From Capitella teleta (taxonomy: Eukaryota; Annelida; Polychaeta; Capitellidae), in the NCBI GenBank assembly GCA_000328365.1, contig KB293438.1, forward strand, positions 116,029-180,028: 64,000 bases of DNA, in the 5' to 3' direction. Made by a program: the position numbers and the translations under genes. Shown piece after piece: positions 57,565 to 64,000 of this stretch. The first letter of the stretch is position 1, and each line of letters opens with the position of its first letter. The notes under the pieces were generated by a model that made no database searches, was not told where the DNA came from, and worked only from the letters and a program-made list of their open reading frames with translations.

Positions 57565-58671
57565 AGGAGCGGGAGAGGCGTATTCCAGATGCGGCCTCAC
57601 GTACATTTTGTATATTTTTAAAAGCAGATCACGGTCTTTTACTTTATAAGATAGCCGCCGAAGAAGAAAGACCTCTGTTGCTCCCTTCCGAGTCAGCGCA
57701 TTTACGTGGGCATGAAAGCTGAGGGCGCTGTCTAGGATGAATCCCAGGTGACGGTGCTCATGGCTGTACTCGAGAGTGGCGCCGGCAAATGTGATGGGCG
57801 GTGGAGTGGCGGTGGTTCGGGAGATGTACATGGCCACTGTTTTGTTTGCATTGAAGCGCATGCCCCAAATGTCAGCCCATTTGGTTGCAATTCGCAGGTC
57901 TTCCTCGATTGCTGGGCAGATGAGAGCTGGGTCCTTCCCAGTGCGATACAGCATCGTGTCATCTGCGTAAACGAGTGCTTCGGGGTGACAGTTAGGGTGG
58001 GAGAGGCTAGTATTTGCTGAGAGACTGTGACACAGGTCATTGATGAAGACGAGAAATAGAGTTGGGGCAATAACGCTTCCCTGGGGCACTCCTGAGCTGA
58101 CTTGTGCTATTGGTGATGAGGACCGGTCGACAACAACATACTGGGTGCGGAAGCTAAGGTACGATTCAATCCAGCGGAATAATCGTCCACGCACGCCATA
58201 GGCAAGCAATTTTTGTAGAATTGCTGGGTGTGGCACGGAGTCGAATGCGGCTGCAAGATCTAGGAAGCAGGCAACTACAGGTTTTTTGGTTGTTGTCGCT
58301 GCAAGGAGCTCGTGCAGAAGCAGAGCAATTTGGTCGGTTGTGGAATGATGAGGTAGAAAGCCGAACTGGTTATCCACGATTAGTTCATTGCCCATCAGGT
58401 GTTGGAGAAGGGCATCATTTATAATGTTTTCCATTATCTTCCCTACACAGGTGGTCAGGGAGATGGGCCGGTACTGGTTGGGGTCTGTGCGTTGGCCTTT
58501 ATTCTTGTAAACGGGAACAACGGCAGCCAGTTTCCACTCTGTTGGGACGACTCCTTCTGTGAAACTCTTGGTGAAGAGAATAGCCAGGGGGACGTGGAGA
58601 CTGTCTGAGCAATTCTTCAAAGTGCTCGGTTGAATTCCATCCGGACCAGAGGCTTTGTTGATATTGATCAA
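57565..58671 (-). mobile_element. LINE reverse transcriptase, truncated at both ends
   Basis: A continuous frame of roughly 370 codons with the RT blocks of a Jockey/CR1-type non-LTR retrotransposon in order: KASGPDGIQPSTLK, WKLAAVVPVYKNKG, NQYRPISLT, DNQFGF, CFLDLAAAFDSVPH, GVPQGSVIAP, the catalytic VYADDTMLY and HRHLGFILD. The frame starts abruptly at the finger domain, so the endonuclease and 5-prime end are missing, and it diverges from the family after EYASPA, so the 3-prime end is missing too. With no stop inside the RT it is a fairly young insertion. It abuts an oppositely oriented LINE tail at 58713. Confidence 0.9.
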
Positions 58672-58712
58672 TGAATAGTTGTATCCTCGATGTATCTTTT
58701 ACTAGATCTTCT

Positions 58713-58838
58713 TTTCGCCAGAATACCGCTTTTAGCCAATTTGCACCTATTTTATGGAACCAACTACCTTTAGATCTTAGATGTTTACAGTCACTCACTG
58801 TTTTTAAAACTCATATGTTCAGCCTGCACAACGGCTGA
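58713..58838 (+). mobile_element. CR1/L2-like LINE ORF2 C-terminal end
   Basis: A 41-codon frame ends in TGA and reads NTAFSQFAPILWNQLPLDLR then SLTVFKTHMFSLHNG. This is the standard C-terminus SFSxxAPxLWNxLPxxLR...SLxxFKxxLKTHLF of CR1/L2-type LINEs. Upstream sequence belongs to other debris, so the rest of the element is gone. Same family type as 3885-4155. Confidence 0.65.
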
Positions 58839-59066
58839 TTTTACAATCAAGCGTTTAGAGCACATTTATTCGTGGAGTTTTATGCTACACAAAAATAATT
58901 TTTTATTATTATAATCATTATTATTATACTCTTGAAAATGAATCTTTTGCTTGTGCGTTTTGCATGGCTTCAGCTTGAGATGCACCGACGCTGGCAAAGT
59001 ATTCAGTAAAACTATCTACTTTTCTCTATCTTTTTTGGGGGGGCAGCATGCGGCATGAAGCATGGT

Positions 59067-59262
59067 TGTGTTTTTAAGGCTCCACCCAACCCCTTTAGGT
59101 GATACGGGCGCTAGAACAGAAGGCCCGGGACTTGCGTTTCCTCCTACTCTATCGATAAATCCCCAGGGTTCTTTATTCTGCATACCACCATAGACAGTAG
59201 TACACAGTGCCCGGTCTTGTTATACAGTTGGGCTGCACTGCAGAGTTACCGAAGAATTATAA
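59067..59262 (-). repeat. R1 dispersed repeat, inverted copy
   Basis: Complement of the R1 unit at 8930-9128, about 80% identical by eye over its full length, with the same end points. Confidence 0.75.
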
Positions 59263-59289
59263 TTATAACGAATTGCAATTATAATTCGC

Positions 59290-59395
59290 AATAATAACGC
59301 CCGTGGCTTAATCGGGTCTCACATCTGGGACCTCGACTTCCATGGTCGATATAGGATTGCAGTCAGCCGGTCAAACCGACTGAGGTATTTGGTGC
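59290..59395 (-). repeat. tRNA-derived SINE-like head
   Basis: On the minus strand TACCTCAGTCGGTTTGACCG fits a polymerase III A box, and about 45 bases on GTCGAGGTCCCAGATG fits a degenerate B box. A related A-box stretch (ATTGCAGTCAGTCGGTTAAA on the plus strand) occurs near 3803-3830. Confidence 0.4.
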
Positions 59396-59648
59396 CCCTA
59401 CATCTCTTTTGGGTCTTCAGTCAGGCGAGTATTCACAAAGATTATTTCACTTCATCGAACTGTTCCCACTTTTTTACGGAACTGACAATTCGGTTGATTA
59501 TCGCCTACGTTGATATTGCATCATTCTAATGTTCGTTAAACATATGAATATAATATTTGTTTTTACAGAAGCTAGTTCAACAGCATTGTACACGTTTCTG
59601 TGTAATTGATATTAGTAGTTCATCACACACAACATCATAATGCACAAC

Positions 59649-59806
59649 TCATAACGGACTTCGTATTGGCAATCCACACAAGACGAATCACAAACCATAA
59701 CGGACTTCGTTATGGCAATCCACACAAGACGAATCACAAACCATAACGGACTTCGTTATGGCAATCCACAAAAGACGATTCACAAACCATAACGGACTTC
59801 GTTATG
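59649..59806. repeat. 46-bp tandem repeat with internal palindrome, about 3.4 units
   Basis: Unit CATAACGGACTTCGTTATGG then CAATCCACACAAGACGAATC and ACAAAC. Each unit contains the stem-loop CATAACG GACTT CGTTATG. The units are nearly identical, so the array is young. Confidence 0.9.
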
Positions 59807-59899
59807 GCAAATCTTTCTTTGATCGTCTTCCTGTTCTTCTTCCTGTTGATCCTCATGCATTTCATTTTCATTGCTTTGAGGTACGCTGTATGTTCCCCT

Positions 59900-61700
59900 T
59901 CCATAATCCTCATGCTGATTTTTTTTTTTTTTTTTTTTTTTTGCATAAGGTCTCTCTGGTTTCCGTCGTACTCCAGTGTGCAGGATTGTATTTCTGGAAA
60001 GGTTTCAATCACTCTCCCCACATTTATCCACTTCTTTTCCTTGAGTAGAAAGAGGTCTCCCTCTTTTAATTCGAAAAGGTCTTTGACTCCATGTTTGGAA
60101 TTGTAGTACTCCTCTGTCTTCCTGCTCTCCTCTTTATGTTTTCTGTTGACCTCTGCTAGTTTCGGTCACTTTGAAATAAATTTCTTTTCAGTAGACTTAT
60201 AGCTCTTGTCGACTTATCATGAGTTCGTTGGGGCTATATAACCTGTTGACTGGATCCTTGTGCTTCTTCTGTAAGTCATGAGTGTGACGAATGTGTCCTT
60301 TTCATTCATGGCGCTTTTCGCAATTTTCACACTTATTCCCTCGTGTTCCTTCCACTGGGGATAGTAAGGGTCACTTCCCACCCGCTTGAAGCCATATATT
60401 ACATTCCTTAGAAAAAACGCTAAATTCTGTTGATGGAAATTGAGGTCCATTGTTGTTCCTTATTTCTGTGGATATTTCTCACCTTGAGAATAAGTTTTTG
60501 AGTTTACCAACAACCAAGCTTATTGTGGTGTGAGGCAAATAGCATATATTTCGATGTATTTCGACTAATACTTCATCACCATCCATACTGCTTTCCGTCC
60601 ACTTACATCAGATCTATGCCAACCTTTTGCCATGGGTGTCCAGGCAATGGGCTTGGCTTCAGTGTTTCTTGCCTTTGATTTGGCACAAGAGGTTTATGAT
60701 CGGTCATCAACCTGATTTACGCCATTCCACACAAGTAATTGGTGAATTGAAGACCAAGTGCTTGCCTGGCATTCCTTTTCAACTTGAGATTAATTCTACT
60801 CTGCGAACTCAATCGCCTGGAACAGTAGGCAACAGGTCTGCACTGCCCAGATAAACTTCTTGCAAAAAAAAAAACACCACCTATTCCATAATGCGATGCA
60901 TCTGCGCTCATAATTGTCTTCTTGCTCAAAAAATGAAAATGCGGTTGCAGATGAGATCTTCTCTTTCATCTGCTTGAATGCTGGTTGTTGTAAACGACCT
61001 CACTTGTATTCGTTTTCTTTTTTCAACAGGTCATTAAGTGGTTGTGCTGTCATTGTAATTTTTTGATATACCTTCCGAGGTAGTTGATTAGTCCCAATAC
61101 TGATCGCAATTGATTGACATTCTTTGATGCTTTCAAGTTTGTTAGTGCTTCCACTTTTTCTGGGTGAGGTCTGATGCCTTGCTCTGAGATGTGATGTCCC
61201 GTGAAAGAAACTCACTTTGTGTGAAATTTACATTTGGTTTCATTCAATTTCATTCCCCATTCGAGAATCCTAGCAATGAACTTTTACAACTTCACATTAT
61301 TTTTCCATTGTTTTTCCGAACACAATCGCATCTTCTTGATAAATTGCAATTCCTGGCAGATCTTCTTGGAGACTGATCATCTCCCTCTTGTATATTTCAC
61401 TCGCAGAACAGATTCCGAAAGATGGTCCCAATATTGTGAATCTCCCCAATGGAGTTATGCACGTTGTGTACCGGCTTGCTGTTTCATCTAGTTTTAACTG
61501 CTAGTATTCTGATGAAGCGTCATTTTGTGCAGGATATCATCAATTGTAGGTAGCATGTATAGCTCCCCCTTGATGGCTTTATTAAGCGGTTTTAAGACAC
61601 ACACCAATACGTAATTTCCAATTTGATTTGTTCTCTACAACCATGCGTGAACACCAATCACTTGTTTCGGTCACTTACCACTCACATTTAAATGTTTCTC
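59900..61700 (-). mobile_element. Ty3/Gypsy retrotransposon fossil (pol only)
   Basis: On the minus strand, segments of a Ty3/Gypsy pol gene appear in the normal order: reverse transcriptase, RNase H, then integrase core and integrase C-terminal region. It is clearly broken, with many disruptions (of the order of ten or more), and no gag, protease or flanking LTRs were recognised. The decay suggests an old insertion. Confidence 0.75.
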
Positions 61701-61774
61701 CTTCATTCAATTTCTTTGCATAAAGGAGTGCATAGTAACAAGTATTTACTTTTTGGAATTAAGGGTAAATTATC

Positions 61775-61806
61775 AGATGGGGTAGATAAGACTACTTTTG
61801 GCCCAA
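61775..61806. mobile_element. solitary mariner-like terminal repeat
   Basis: GGTAGATAAGACTACTTTTG followed by GCCCA matches the terminal repeat of the MITE at 45049-46290. The body of this copy is missing or overwritten by the neighbouring elements. Confidence 0.6.
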
Positions 61807-61916
61807 TCGGTTTAACCAATGATTCGTGATGATCGCCAATTACATTTTGTGGAATTAGGTCTGATGATGAAATAATTACCTTCCACAGGATTCTTTGAAG
61901 TCAAGGAAAGGTGGCA

Positions 61917-63717
61917 ATGCTGTCAGAAGAGCGCAAACAGGTTTTAATTGACAAACGAGTCGAATTGGTTGAAAGCATCAAACTGCATGGATTGTGGTCT
62001 CGAATGCGATCTAGCAGAATTGTCACAAAGAATGATGAAGACCTGATAAAGGTGAGAGTCGTCATGGCCAATATGTTCTTTTACTTACAATACAAACTTC
62101 CTGCCAGCTGAACAGTACTCATGACCAGCAAGTTGGTGAGTTGCTTGACCATCTTGCAAAACGGACAGACCGTGATTATGAGGCATTTTGCAAGTGCCTA
62201 AAGAAGGACAACCAAGGACATGTAGTGACCGAAATTCTGCGTCACGAAGCTCTGTCTTTTAACAAAGAAGGTGAGTGTGCACCATCAGATTAGAGCTCAA
62301 TTAGCGATATCTAATTGAGCTCTAATCATGTGTTCATCATGCAATAACATACTTATACTAATCTGTGTATAATGAACGCGAACAATAACGTTTTGCACGC
62401 CCCTCATAAGATCATAAGGTCATAAGGTCATAAGGTCACAGTATAACGTCGTAATTCTGAGGGAATAAAGATTGAAGGAGATTCGTAACGCTATCACTGA
62501 TTGGTCGCAATGCGCATGCGCAAGTACAAGATGGTGGGGTTTCGCAACGTCTCTTGATCTTTATAACAACTTTTGGGAACTTACTTTGCCTCCCACTGTC
62601 CCTCCGGTATTGCACAACCCATCGGGAAGGACCTAGGTCTATTTCGGGCCAGTGAAGCAGAGCGGAGACCAAGTGGTGACGTCAGGAAGATTGGATCACG
62701 AATACCCACGTGGTCCGGACCTTGTGGACCCAGCTGAGGGACCTTCTGGAGAAGGCTGGACTTTCGTGAAGCAACATCGCTACGTTTCCAATCTGAAGAC
62801 AAGTCCTGATACAAAAGAACTATAATATTTGCCTGACCTGACCGTAATGATCACATGCGTTAACACATCGGAGCAGTTATTCAGCTAAAAAATCGTTCGG
62901 CCATCTTATCTGATCATAATTTCCTCCTGTTTATGAATTATCCTTTAATTCCTCACTTCTATTTTCAGATGTCCGTCAGCTATCTTCATATGCTCGTAAA
63001 CAACTCAAGAGCTTATATTCTCGCTTGAGAGACATCGAAACTGGTCCCGAATGGGCAAAGGAGTTTGCGTTAGATTTGACCACTTTCTACATCTCACTGC
63101 ATTTGCAGAAGGGTGAAACTCCAACAACGTGAGTCAATCTTACTTTATGAATCTATAGCATAGATATGACTATAAGCTGCTGATTGCGGATCGTTTGGCG
63201 GATACCTTCGATAGTTACCTCATAGACGCATCAACACAATGACAAATGTCCTTAAAGCAATTCAACATTAGTGAAAACTGGAAAACATTGAGTGAATTAT
63301 ACAATTACTTGTAAGACACACTTTCATTTGAATTCGCATGGATATTATTTTAATATCGATTCAGGTAGGCCTGGGAGAATAGACAAAAGACAAAAGACAA
63401 AATACCCTAAATCTGGGTTGCGAAAGTCCGCACAATAATGGACACCCATACCAAAAATTCGTGTCTATAAAAATCTCTATATTTTGATATCTAATCTAAA
63501 TTTTGATTTGCGCCCAATCACAATTTTTTCTTTTAACCTCATCATTGGATAAAATAGAGTCACGCATATTGGATGACAGTTTGTGGTGTGGGCATGATCG
63601 CCCTAGCGGACGCAGTTTGTTCGTGGCACTTTTAGTTTATATTGGTATTGCGCAGCTTGTTAGGGAGGAAAATGATCGTATCATAGGAGCTTTATTGCAG
63701 ATTGACTTGTATGTGAG
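61917..63717 (+). CDS. CARD-containing protein, likely NLR-type, 3-prime end outside window
   Basis: Exon 1 begins at an acceptor (TTCCACAG, 61888) and has its ATG at 61917; coding parts are 61917-62051, 62108-62270, 62969-63128 and, less surely, 63580-63717. Phases agree (0, 1, 2) and donors are GTGAGA, GTGAGT, GTGAGT, GTAAAT. Exons 1-2 make a CARD of about 90 residues: helix 1 RKQVLIDKRVELVESIK, then VTKNDEDLIK, then GELLDHLAKRTDRDYEAFCK and DNQGHVVTEIL. Exon 3 (KQLKSLYSRLRDIETGPEW, then FALDLTTFYISLHLQKGE) resembles the stretch that precedes the NACHT domain in NOD-like receptors, where a WxxxxxLDxxxIYxxLxL pattern is usual. Exon 4 contains FVALLVYIGIAQLVREEND and is not recognised. The CARD should bind a CARD partner (caspase, RIPK-like or adaptor) in apoptosis or inflammasome-like signalling. 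The NLR identity is an inference until exons to the right are seen. Confidence 0.8.
62409..62539. promoter_or_regulatory. AGGTCA direct repeats with CCAAT, NRF1 and YY1-like motifs in CARD intron 2
   Basis: Three AGGTCA half-sites at 62417-62422, 62425-62430 and 62433-62438, each separated by TA (DR2 spacing, as bound by retinoid-type nuclear receptors), and a degenerate fourth (AGATCA, 62409-62414). Within 75 bases follow ATTGG (62500-62504), a perfect NRF1 palindrome GCGCATGCGC (62512-62521) and AAGATGGTGGGG (62528-62539). This is a dense promoter-like group inside an intron; it could be an internal promoter or part of an inserted repeat. Confidence 0.4.
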
Positions 63718-63759
63718 GTAAATAACTTTATAGTCAACTCAACTCAATTATAAATTTAT

Positions 63760-63875
63760 AATGGGCGAGATGTGCTCCCAACAGGCTATTGCTCTGGCAG
63801 CTGCATTCTGGATCTTTTGTAGGCGATCAATGAGGAACTGTGGCCCACCATTCAATAGGCTATTAGCGTAGACCA
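63760..63875 (-). mobile_element. LINE reverse transcriptase C-terminal fragment
   Basis: The minus strand reads VYANSLLNGGPQFLIDRLQK then IQNAAARAIACW, the DYxNSLLxGxPxxLxDRLQxVQNAAARLV block of CR1/L2-type LINEs. It lies in the intron after CARD exon 4 and is short. Confidence 0.7.
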
Positions 63876-64000
63876 GTCAATATACCTACTTTGGACACGA
63901 CATCTGAAGTTTTAAATAGGCAACCCATGACAATGTTGGTTAACTGAACATAAATATAATTATAAATATTAATAATTAAGTATTAGATGGATGCATTAAT
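63876..64000. other. window edge, non-coding
   Basis: AT-rich intronic sequence up to the edge; nothing recognised. Confidence 0.4.

Noticed and set aside
1-64000. Known miRNAs, tRNA genes, rRNA genes, CRISPR arrays
   Set aside because: Scanning by eye for common conserved miRNA seeds and complete tRNA cloverleafs found none; CRISPR arrays are not expected in an animal genome and the tandem arrays here lack unique spacers.

Overview
The window is animal nuclear DNA: AT-rich, intron-bearing genes with GT/AG splice sites, long gene-poor stretches and many decayed transposons. The gene set (an intron-poor Toll-like receptor, a membrane-anchored globin of the globin X kind with the ancestral globin introns, a CARD protein that may be the front of a NOD-like receptor, abundant CR1/L2-like LINEs, hAT and Tc1/mariner elements) suggests a marine invertebrate, perhaps a non-vertebrate deuterostome or a lophotrochozoan. 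I cannot name the species.

Layout. 0.6-1.1 kb: a Lys/Arg/Ser-rich exon of a gene that enters from the left. 1.7-5.3 kb: LINE debris, a duplicated 200-bp unit with a hairpin, and a mariner-like miniature element. 6.15-8.03 kb (+): a complete three-exon gene with a degenerate phospholipase D-like fold. 8.6-17.5 kb: mostly non-coding, with a three-copy repeat family, one isolated exon, a CRE cluster and several RFX X-box-like motifs. 17.5-18.9 kb (+): a TATA-driven secreted protein built from 23 Ser-Gly-Asp decapeptides. 18.9-36.7 kb: a gene-poor desert holding two hAT miniature elements with perfect 8-bp target duplications, a 99% identical inverted pair of 276-bp blocks, a perfect 30-bp-stem hairpin and a possible signal-peptide exon. 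36.8-39.5 kb (+): a Toll-like receptor. 44.1-49.1 kb (-): a complete three-exon globin with a mariner element in its second intron. 50.4-51.7 kb (-): three phase-consistent exons of an unidentified gene with an X-box and TATA just upstream. 52.8-52.9 kb (-): a 35-residue membrane micropeptide candidate. 55-61.8 kb: LINE pieces, a lone helicase-like exon, repeats and a broken Ty3/Gypsy fossil. 61.9 kb to the right edge (+): a CARD gene, cut by the window end.

Two innate-immune genes (TLR and CARD) share the window about 22 kb apart; nothing in the sequence shows they are co-regulated. Exon models rest on reading-frame phase and splice-site sequence read by eye, without transcripts or database searches. 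Protein family calls are from motif recognition.
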